DNA of 64,000 nt from Neospora caninum Liverpool (taxonomy: Eukaryota > Apicomplexa > Conoidasida > Eucoccidiorida > Sarcocystidae). Positions 56,740 to 64,000 of this stretch are shown here, in pieces. Under the pieces are notes generated by a model, which saw nothing but the letters and a program-made list of their open reading frames with translations, did no database searches and was not told the DNA's origin. Where the stretch lies: positions 2,790,001 through 2,854,000 of the forward strand of contig NC_018398.1 of assembly GCF_000208865.1 (NCBI RefSeq). The letters run 5' to 3'. How positions within the stretch are numbered: position 1 is the stretch's first letter; each line of letters opens with the position of its first letter. Position numbers and translations under genes: made by a program.

Positions 56740-59700
56740 TCAGCTCTGCGACGGCGGCGCATGCGGTTTCGCATCAACTGGCCAGCGCCTCACCGTCGCC
56801 TCATTCGTTTCTGGACCGCCGCCGGCTGCCGCTGTGTCGTGTTGTCGCGTTCCTTCGCTCGCGCTTTCAGCTCCTCTTTCGCGTTCAGTCGCATGTTGGC
56901 GGCGCCTCTCCACTGCTTCTGCGCATCGATCTCTGTCTGCCGCGTGGGCGTGTGGCGCGTCTGTCCCGCTCGGGCCTCCGGGTTCTCCCTGTTGTGCCGC
57001 GCTTCCCGCCGTTTGTCCCTCGTCGCGTGCGTCCCGTCCGCTCTCCCTTCTTGCCGTCTCCGCGTCTCGCAGGAGCACAGCCAGTCTGAGCTGTGTGGGG
57101 AGGAATCTCTCTCTCGCGCGCTGCTGCTTCGCGTCAACCCGTCGCCTCCTCTCCCTCGCCTTTGCCGTTCTTTCTCGAGCCACCAGCAGAAACGCCTCGT
57201 CTTCCCGATCAGCGTCTCTCTCGACGTCGTCCAGACGCATCTCAGAATCGCACGCCCTCTCCTTCCAGCTGCCGTTCTCCGCTCCCTCTGCCGCACTTCT
57301 CTGTTCTCGGTTTCCTCCCGCTTCCCTCTCCTCCCTGTCCTGTCCGCCCTCCCTCTCTGGGCATTCCGCTCTTTCCTCACCGCCGTCCCCCTCTCCAGCC
57401 TCCCTCGCCTCTCCCGCCTCGCTTCTTGTGCGCTTCGCCACGCGTGTTTTCTCTTCCCTGCGCAGAACGACTTGCTTTTTGCATGCATCGCTGCAACAGC
57501 CGTGGAGCTTGTCGGAGCAGCGGGCGCACAGGACGATGCGGGTATGGCACGCCGCGTTTGCGCAGTTCGTGCAGAAGGCAGATTTCTCCTTTCTGCATGC
57601 AGAGCAGGGCGCGAACACATGCGAAGTCACTCGCCGAGTCATCCGACTGTCGAAGACGTACAGGCTGCCCTGAAACAAACTTCGGCGATCCAGGAAAGAC
57701 GGCGCGGCCTCTGCAGAGGACGCCCCAAACCCCGCGTCACGAGACACACTGGCGCGTCGAGGCAGGTCGTTTTCTGCCCGCCCTTCCGCCGTTAAACATG
57801 CGTCGCTTCCTCCCGCCGAAACGTCCTCGCCAGGCCTGGCCCCACGTTCCACTGACGCCTCCGGCCTCACGATTCCTCTTGGCGCCTTGCTTGGGTTCTG
57901 ACTGCCTCGCTCCTTCTCTCGCGCCCCGCCGCTCGCCTCGCCGCTCGCCTCGCCGCTCGCCTCGCCGCTCGGCTCCCCATTGTCGAGACTTGGGCAGTTT
58001 TCGTGTCTCGGTAGATTCTTGAGATACTCGACATAACGAAGAACACCGCCCTTGAGGCGAAACACGTTCGGGAACCCGAGTCGCTGCTTCACATACGCGC
58101 CAGCCTTTACACACCGGATCCCCCCTGTACAGTACATCATCACTTCCAGCTCTTCTCGTTCGTTTTCTCGTTCGTTTCCTTCTCGTTCGTTTCCTTCTCG
58201 TTCGGTTTGTCGCGCCCGCTCCCCTTTATGTGGGAGCGGCGAATGCGAAGAAGAAGACGAAGACGACGAAGACGACGGAGACGACGGGCACGGAGAACGA
58301 GGAGACGAGCCAGAAGAGGCAGGCGAGCTTTGTGTGCCGGATTTCTCACCGGCCTGCCAGGCACCTGACGCAGCTGTGTGTTGGTCCAGAACTGCACTGA
58401 GCGCGCCGGCGGGTCCGAAGCTCTCGGAGAACAGGTTGGTGTTGAGGGGAATGGATCCTTTGAAGAAGCCGATATCTGACTCGTATTTATTGCGACAGTC
58501 CAAAAGAACGATTTTCTTCCGACTCGCCCGCGTCCGCGGCTCAGCCGCCGTCCCTGCCTCCTGGTGCTCCGCCTTTTCTCGCTGCCAGGCAAGCATCTGA
58601 CGCAGCTTCGCTTCCCACTCCCCAGGCTCGAGTTCGACGCCACAGTCGTCCCAATCGAGATCTTTCAGTCCTTCGGCGCTCTCGTTCTCTGCCTCTTCCA
58701 ACGGAGACTCTCGCGGCGACGGCGCAGTGGTAGAGGCGGCACTCGCCCAGGCGGGGTCTCCACATCGCCTGTCGGAAGACCGCGGAACCGCCAAGGCACC
58801 GTCGGCGAGCACTTGACGCCGAACGCGAATGAAAAGGCCCTGAAACGGCGGCGCCGCATGCAGAGTTCTCTGCGAGGCGTCCGAGAGGGAATCGCGCGCA
58901 CGGCCCGCGGCTTCGCGTTCGACATCCCACGGCTCCGGTTTTTCTTCGGAAGGCTGGCGTCGCCTGGGCCGTCTTCGTGCGACGTGCGGCGCGTCCGGCG
59001 CGCTCGCGGCTCCAAAGAACTCGTCGGCCGTCATTTCCCAGGGATCGAGATTGATGGCGACCTCCGTCCGAAGCTCGGGAAGCAGCTGCAGAGACGCATA
59101 AAAGTGCACGAGCTTCTCCGCTGGAACCGCCAACTGGCCGTTGATCCCTTCCGCGGCGACGTAGGTACGCCCGAGAATCCCCAGCGGAGTCCAGAGGAGC
59201 CGCAAAATCTGCGCGACGCGCTCCGGGGACGGAAACGAAACGAACTTGTAAAACGAGAGCAAGCGGAAGCGCGAGGGTGCATGCTCAACAGGCGCAGACG
59301 GACGACCAGAGAAAGCCGAAGACAAGGAGGAAGGAGACGAAAAAGCGGAAGAAGAATGAGACGAAGACGAGGAGTCAAACGAAGCAGACGACGGAGAAGA
59401 CGGCGACAAAGACGAAGACGACGACGAGGAAGACGAAGAAGGAGAAGCAGAAGAAGACGCAGAAGAAGACGGAGAAGAGGAAGAACAAAAGGTGTCAGCA
59501 TGAGGGAGGAGGAAAGGGGCAACAGGGGGGGGAGGCCAATGAGGCGAAGGCGGCGGCAGAAGAAAAAAGGTGAGAACTTTATCGTGGGACAAGGATGGAG
59601 ACGTGGTCGGGGGAGAAGGTTTTACTCTCAACAAGCGCACAAGGGTCGGCTTTTCCCCTCGTCCGTCTCCCTCCTTCGCGTGGTCTTCTCGTCCGTCGCA

Positions 59701-61959
59701 TTCTTGTTCGAGGCTTCCCGCCTTGCCTGCTTCCTCGCCTTCTCGAACCCCCCCGGCCTCCGTCTTCCTTTCTTTTCGCGGAGACTCCTGGCGCGTGGGG
59801 CTACCGGGTTTCAGTCGGTCCGTGGCGTCGCTAGGTCCGTGGTCACAGAGAGGCGCCTGCAGATACTGCCGCAAGGGTTCGCCGTAAGCCTTCGCGAGCA
59901 AGGCGCGAAACGCTTCATCCGTTTCAATCAGAACCGCATCTCCCCTCTCTCGGCCTCCGTCACTGTCGTCGATTCCTCGCTTTCCGACGTCTCTTTCCTC
60001 GGCGTCTTCTCCCGTTCTGTCCTCTTCTTCCCCCTGGCTCTTTGCGGTTCCATAATCCTCTGCTCGTTCTCTGTCTCCCTTTTCGTGCGTGCCCCGGCTT
60101 TCCTCTTCCCGCTCTTTCGCGTCTGCATCTCTGCGAGACGATGGCTTCGCTATCCAGCGATAGGCGAGACGCACGGGAATCCCGTAGTAGCCCGCCCACG
60201 CATGGACACTTTGAGCTGCGTCCAGCATGTCGCTGAGGCCGAGCGGCGCCGCGTTCGTCGATTGCGAGTCTGCCTGCGACGCACCGCGTTCGTTCTTCGC
60301 GGCCTTGTCGGTCTTGTCCACTTGTGCCGCTTCGTGTCTTACCGTCGCCACGAGCCGGTCCAGCGGCAGGAACACCCGCCGACGAGTAGCGCTACCTGGC
60401 AGGTGGAGGCAGCTCGCCAGCTGGGGATCTACGTGGACGCGGACCGGAATCAGAGCGCGCAAAGACCAGCAAGACTCGTCGCGCGGTGCGTGTGGTGCGT
60501 GCGGTTCGCGCTGCTCCGGTGTCTTCTCTCCCTCCGGGTACCGCGAAAATGAAGACGAGAGCGACGCAGCGGGCGCAGAACCTGAGGGAGAACAGGAAGG
60601 GGAAGAAGGGGAACGAGAGGGAGGAGAGCCTCTCGAAGAGACCGACGAGGAAGCGGGAGGCAGACAAGACAACGCGTCGGAAGAGGGGTCGCCGACTACC
60701 GTGGGCGGTCGTGAATGTCGGACGACGTTGCACCGAAGACAGCCGAGAGGAGCGCCGAGTTCCACAGAAGCTTCATCCTCAGCAGTCGGCGCAAACCAGA
60801 CAGCCAGTCGCCGCAGAAGAGACGAAAACGAAAAACATGACGCAGAAGGCGAGGCAGATGGCGAGGCAGATGGCGAGGCAGATGGCGAGGCAGATGGCGA
60901 GGCAGATGGCGAGGCCCAGACGCAAGAAGAGGGACACGACAGAGGAGATGCCGGCGGCGACAACCAAGAAGTGGAAGGTTCTAAAGAAGACGAACGCAGT
61001 GCAGACAGTGAAGAATGTGGCGGTGACGGAGGAGAGGAAGCGAAAGCTGAGGCCGAAAAGGACAGCTGCAGGGGCTGGCGTTTTTCAGCGAGAGAGGCCG
61101 GACCACCGAGGGAGAAGGACGAAGACGGAGATGACGGAGACGGAAGGCTCGGCAACGCGCGCTGCAGGGTTGCAGTGGTCGCCAGCCTTCTCAGCGGAGT
61201 GCTAAGGAACGAGGGCGGGAGAGGCGAGCGACGGAAAACACTGCGGCGGCAGTCTGTACACGCGCAGAGACTCGAGAAGAGACGCGGGCGACTCGGCCGC
61301 ACAGGCATAGCCGCGCAAAGCGGAGGACGAGGGAGGACCGAAGAGGCCGGAGAAAGGAAATTCGAAGCAGAAGAGAAACCAAAAGAGGAAGAGACACCCA
61401 AAGAGGAATAAGCGTAACCCGAAGGGGAAGAGGACGCATGCGGGGCGGGAGGCGCAGAAGGTACAAAGAGAAGGAAAGCGAGCGACCAGGCCACGAAAAG
61501 AGACAGAACGACGTGTGTCGGTCGTCTCTGTTTGACGAGCGCGCGCGGCGCAGGAACGACAGAGCAACGAATGCTGGTAGATGCACACCAGGAGCGTGCA
61601 AACGAACAAGAAGAGGGTGAAGAAGGAAACGTAGAGAGGCGATAGGAGACGCGAGAAGAGACGCGCGATGACAGAGACGCCGGGCGAACGGAAGTGGAAG
61701 AAGTGCCGATGCGCCGCGAGGAGAGCGAAGCCAAAGAAGGAGAGACAGAAGACGAGGAAGAAGACGGAGACAAGAACGGTGGCAAGGAAGAATAGCAAGA
61801 GGACAAACGAGAGAAAGGAGATCCAGAAGAAGCCGAGCAAGAGGCAGACACAGATCTACTCGACCGAGAAGGACTTGCCGGCAGCTCCAGCGCTCTTGGA
61901 ATTGGAGGGGACAGAGAAGGCAGCGAGACCTGCCGCATGCGGTTTCTCCGCATCTCCAT
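56740..61959 (-). CDS. TrhO/TSTD2-type rhodanese-domain protein (UPF0176), very long N-terminal extension
   Basis: Single exon, 1739 residues, ATG at 61959. Residues about 890-990 hold the N-terminal acylphosphatase-like domain (FYKFVSFPSPERV-type strand, GRTYVAAEGINGQLAVP). The rhodanese domain spans about 1130-1310 (VLLDCRNKYESDIGFFKGS, then the catalytic loop MYCTGGIRCVKAGAYV and FRLKGGVLRYVEYL). LYVFDSRMTRRV and a Cys-rich zinc-like tail (CSACRKEKSAFCTNC, CARCSDKLHGCCSDAC) follow, as in TSTD2 and long UPF0176 proteins. Bacterial TrhO makes 5-hydroxyuridine at tRNA position 34, so tRNA wobble modification is the likely role. The first 800 or so residues are Ser/Pro-rich with one hydrophobic stretch (LFVAWSLAFLLFVP), which might be an organelle-targeting or anchor element. 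Two coding 12-base tandem repeats interrupt it. Confidence 0.88.
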   Translation of the reverse strand: MEMRRNRMRQVSLPSLSPPIPRALELPASPSRSSRSVSASCSASSGSPFSRLSSCYSSLPPFLSPSSSSSSVSPSLASLSSRRIGTSSTSVRPASLSSRVSSRVSYRLSTFPSSPSSCSFARSWCASTSIRCSVVPAPRALVKQRRPTHVVLSLFVAWSLAFLLFVPSAPPAPHASSSPSGYAYSSLGVSSSFGFSSASNFLSPASSVLPRPPLCAAMPVRPSRPRLFSSLCACTDCRRSVFRRSPLPPSFLSTPLRRLATTATLQRALPSLPSPSSPSSSFSLGGPASLAEKRQPLQLSFSASAFASSPPSPPHSSLSALRSSSLEPSTSWLSPPASPLSCPSSCVWASPSASPSASPSASPSASPSASPSASCFSFSSLLRRLAVWFAPTAEDEASVELGAPLGCLRCNVVRHSRPPTVVGDPSSDALSCLPPASSSVSSRGSPPSRSPSSPSCSPSGSAPAASLSSSFSRYPEGEKTPEQREPHAPHAPRDESCWSLRALIPVRVHVDPQLASCLHLPGSATRRRVFLPLDRLVATVRHEAAQVDKTDKAAKNERGASQADSQSTNAAPLGLSDMLDAAQSVHAWAGYYGIPVRLAYRWIAKPSSRRDADAKEREEESRGTHEKGDRERAEDYGTAKSQGEEEDRTGEDAEERDVGKRGIDDSDGGRERGDAVLIETDEAFRALLAKAYGEPLRQYLQAPLCDHGPSDATDRLKPGSPTRQESPRKERKTEAGGVREGEEAGKAGSLEQECDGREDHAKEGDGRGEKPTLVRLLRVKPSPPTTSPSLSHDKVLTFFLLPPPSPHWPPPPVAPFLLPHADTFCSSSSPSSSASSSASPSSSSSSSSSSLSPSSPSSASFDSSSSSHSSSAFSSPSSLSSAFSGRPSAPVEHAPSRFRLLSFYKFVSFPSPERVAQILRLLWTPLGILGRTYVAAEGINGQLAVPAEKLVHFYASLQLLPELRTEVAINLDPWEMTADEFFGAASAPDAPHVARRRPRRRQPSEEKPEPWDVEREAAGRARDSLSDASQRTLHAAPPFQGLFIRVRRQVLADGALAVPRSSDRRCGDPAWASAASTTAPSPRESPLEEAENESAEGLKDLDWDDCGVELEPGEWEAKLRQMLAWQREKAEHQEAGTAAEPRTRASRKKIVLLDCRNKYESDIGFFKGSIPLNTNLFSESFGPAGALSAVLDQHTAASGAWQAGEKSGTQSSPASSGSSPRSPCPSSPSSSSSSSSSSHSPLPHKGERARQTEREGNEREGNERENEREELEVMMYCTGGIRCVKAGAYVKQRLGFPNVFRLKGGVLRYVEYLKNLPRHENCPSLDNGEPSGEASGEASGEASGGAREKERGSQNPSKAPRGIVRPEASVERGARPGEDVSAGGSDACLTAEGRAENDLPRRASVSRDAGFGASSAEAAPSFLDRRSLFQGSLYVFDSRMTRRVTSHVFAPCSACRKEKSAFCTNCANAACHTRIVLCARCSDKLHGCCSDACKKQVVLRREEKTRVAKRTRSEAGEAREAGEGDGGEERAECPEREGGQDREEREAGGNREQRSAAEGAENGSWKERACDSEMRLDDVERDADREDEAFLLVARERTAKARERRRRVDAKQQRARERFLPTQLRLAVLLRDAETARRESGRDARDEGQTAGSAAQQGEPGGPSGTDAPHAHAADRDRCAEAVERRRQHATERERGAESASEGTRQHDTAAAGGGPETNEATVRRWPVDAKPHAPPSQS
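57928..57971 (+). repeat. Coding tandem repeat, 12-base unit, about 3.7 copies
   Basis: Unit gccgctcgcctc; read on the minus strand it encodes Gly-Glu-Ala-Ser repeats between the rhodanese domain and the Cys-rich tail. Confidence 0.95.
58150..58205 (+). repeat. Coding tandem repeat of ctcgttcgttt type
   Basis: On the minus strand it encodes Asn-Glu-(Arg/Lys)-Glu-type repeats just before the rhodanese catalytic loop. Confidence 0.85.
60849..60917 (+). repeat. Coding tandem repeat, 12-base unit gaggcagatggc, about 5.7 copies
   Basis: Read on the minus strand it encodes repeated Ala-Ser-Pro-Ser in the N-terminal extension of the rhodanese protein. The unit is almost identical between copies, so copy number probably varies between strains. 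Confidence 0.95.
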
Positions 61960-64000
61960 TGTCCAGTGCGGAAGCGAGGGAAAGTTTCTGCGAGACGCTC
62001 CTCTGGGAGAGTGGACCTTCAGATGGTTCAGCAGCGGTTGGTCTTTCCGGGGCTCTCATTTTTTGGAGCGAACATCTTTCAAAATCTCACAGTCCCAGGG
62101 ACTCTGGACAGGCTGTTTCTCTCATATAGAGAACTTTTGCAACCGATGCTCGACATCGTTCTAACCTCCACAAAGATTCTTTTTCTCCACTGTGAGCAGA
62201 CATATTGGTGCATATGCAAATATAAACAGAGAGGCACAAACATACATGTACAACTGCACATGCAAATATACATCTATATATAGGCATAGAGGTACATGTG
62301 TGTAGAAGTGTCGGTAGATATATAGCAGATGCATACACACAGAGCTCGAAATTAGAGGTACATACCACAACGATGGATATATACATATAACGGCTAAATG
62401 ATGCGCATGCATCGATGGAAGCATACCTGTAAACATCGGTAAATGCGTTCACATGAGGATGTGCAGACGATTGATACACGGTGTGCCGATCTCACAAGAC
62501 AAGAGCGGGCCTGCATGCGTCGGAAAATCTCCCTCAAAAGACGCGGGGGCGGGGGGAGGGAAAGAAAGTGTGTGGACTGCTACACGAAGTTTGTCTCTGT
62601 CTCACGGACTGTCTCCGTGCGTCTCTCCGACTGTCCCCGTTTCTCTCTCATGGAAGCGAGGAAACGCCGGTTTCGGGGAAAAGCGGCGTGCCTGTGGAGA
62701 ACGCGAGCGGCCGCGTGTGCGCACACCGGGCGACGGGTAGGAGCGAGAGGGGAGGTGAGAAAGAGACAGAGACGGACCGCGGAGAGAAGAATTGGAGGAG
62801 ACACCTGGTGGCTCAAGTCTCGTTTCCTGACGCGGAGGGAAAGAGGGTCAGAAGAGTCAAATTGCGCTCAAAACACGCGAACGCATGCACGCACTGCGAG
62901 TCGAAGCAGCCAGTGCAGAGACACAGACGGGCGCGAAAGGTCGTGCCGTTTCGCGCAAGAAACGTCTTCTGCGTGACTCTCAGTTTCCTCAAGGAAGAGC
63001 CGCACGCAGACAGAGGAAGGATTTACGCGACGAAACGAGCTCGCTGGGAATTTTTGTTTTCTTCTCTTCAAAGGGAGACTGTCGGACTGTGTATGTGTGA
63101 ATTCGTCCACTCGCGTTTCCGCGGCTGTCTGACGAGGCGCAGTCCGGCTGAGAGGTTTGGAGGGAAGGAAGAAACTACAGGTAACACCCAGCTTACGGAA
63201 AAGAACGCCGCTTCCTTTAGTCGCAATAGACGGACGCGTTGTGTGCATTCGTTTGCATGCAGCTTCTTTCTGATGTCTTCGTCCTTTCGTCGCTCTTCCC
63301 TGCACAGAGGATGGCCGCTCCTGAGGACTGGAAGTGCCGAAAATCGAGCTAGGCGCGAGTGTGTGTGTTTCCCTCTGTCTTCTGAACTCGGCATGTTATC
63401 TCACCTCGCCGGCGTCTTCGTTCTTGCCGTCCCATTCTTCTTTTTCGCGGATTCGCGGCCGAGCAAAACGCGCCTTTCTCACTCTCGCCGTGTCTGCCCA
63501 AGCTGGGAAATCCCACAAAAATCGCGTCTCCCGCGCAGTGCTCTCGAACCATTCGCGGAGACGCCGCTAACTGCTTGTGGTTGTATCTGTGTATGCGTGT
63601 GTGGTTTCAGAAAGTATAACACTGCTCCACTTCAACCAATAGCTCTCTCTCTCTCTTTCTCTCTCTCCCCCTATATATATATATATATATATCGGTGTCT
63701 GCACAGAAACACATCAATGGTGAGATGAGTGCTGGTGCAAAATAGGTTGGAAGTTGGTTACGAAAGTCCAGCGCTCTGTCTATCCACCTGAGGGCTTGTG
63801 GGTCATTGTGGTTTGTGAGAGAAGGCTGGGGACTTGCTCTGCTAAGAAAAGGGTCGAAAACCAGCAAGGCTGGGATGCTGAGGAATCGACGATTCGAGCA
63901 GAGCGGCACTGCGGCGTGAGCAGAAAAAGAACGAAAGAGGGACGGGTCCCGCCGGGGTCTCCTGTAGAGTTCGATACGTGGATAGGACGGAATGTGACAG
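61960..64000. other. Upstream region of the rhodanese gene, no gene recognised
   Basis: It should contain the promoter and leader of the rhodanese gene. AT-rich at 62200-62440, then GC-rich. A 415-residue open frame on plus (62481-63728) has no conserved motif and ends in repeats. (CT)n and (TA)n lie at 63643-63692. Confidence 0.55.
63643..63692 (+). repeat. (CT)n followed by (TA)n
   Basis: ctctct run then TA run, a mirror of the TA-GA arrangement at 593-637 and 34214-34264. Confidence 0.95.

Noticed and set aside
58564..60552. 662-residue open frame on plus
   Set aside because: Antisense shadow of the rhodanese gene; Arg-rich and low complexity, no domain.
60849..60917. CRISPR-like regular repeat
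   Set aside because: Contiguous 12-base units with no spacers, in frame within a coding exon.
60227..61411. 394-residue open frame on plus
   Set aside because: Antisense shadow of the Ser/Pro-rich extension of the rhodanese protein.
62481..63728. 415-residue open frame on plus
   Set aside because: No ATG with plausible context, no conserved motif, runs into (CT)n/(TA)n repeats; a GC-rich leader region gives such frames by chance.

Overview
The window looks like nuclear DNA of a coccidian apicomplexan, most likely Toxoplasma gondii or a very close relative such as Hammondia. The genes are intron-rich with GT-AG introns. (TA)n microsatellites lie in almost every intergenic stretch and many introns. 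Proteins carry long low-complexity insertions, and the recognisable genes (centrin, UCHL5, RBBP4/MSI1, NUDT9-type Nudix, GEX1/KAR5, TSTD2/TrhO-type rhodanese) are all eukaryotic types. There are no bacterial operons, insertion sequences, CRISPR arrays or tRNA/rRNA genes that I could recognise.

Layout, left to right. (1) 1-17773, minus strand: a very large, about 20-exon gene, cut by the left edge, for a secreted modular protein. It has H-type-lectin-like units, Cys-rich units and one SUEL/galactose-lectin-like exon. From memory of the neighbourhood of the centrin gene it may be the microneme protein MIC15, but this is unproven. (2) 19811-22797, minus: a five-exon NUDT9-like ADP-ribose pyrophosphatase. 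(3) A divergent promoter region. (4) 23797-26235, plus: centrin 1, whose initiator ATG probably sits alone at the end of its own exon. (5) 28962-33785, plus: the deubiquitinase UCHL5/UCH37 in nine exons, preceded by a decayed copy of part of its first exon. (6) 36213-42598, minus: an RBBP4/MSI1-type histone-chaperone WD40 protein in 14 exons, with an apparent one-base deletion that breaks the frame at the start of the conserved domain. (7) A 2.5 kb divergent promoter region. (8) 45106-49926, plus: a GEX1/KAR5/Brambleberry-type nuclear-fusion protein. (9) 49927-52816: mostly unassigned, with a possible small multi-exon gene. (10) 52817-55944, minus: a class I O-methyltransferase in three exons. 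(11) 56740-61959, minus: a single-exon 1739-residue TrhO/TSTD2-type rhodanese protein. (12) 61960-64000: no convincing gene.

The neighbours do not form a pathway. Their functions are those of separate housekeeping and life-cycle genes: centrosome, ubiquitin, chromatin assembly, gamete nuclear fusion, tRNA modification and invasion or adhesion. I worked out exon boundaries by hand from splice consensus, reading phase and conserved family motifs. For the chromatin, deubiquitinase, centrin, GEX1 and methyltransferase genes the phases close exactly. The two places where the frame breaks are reported as findings.
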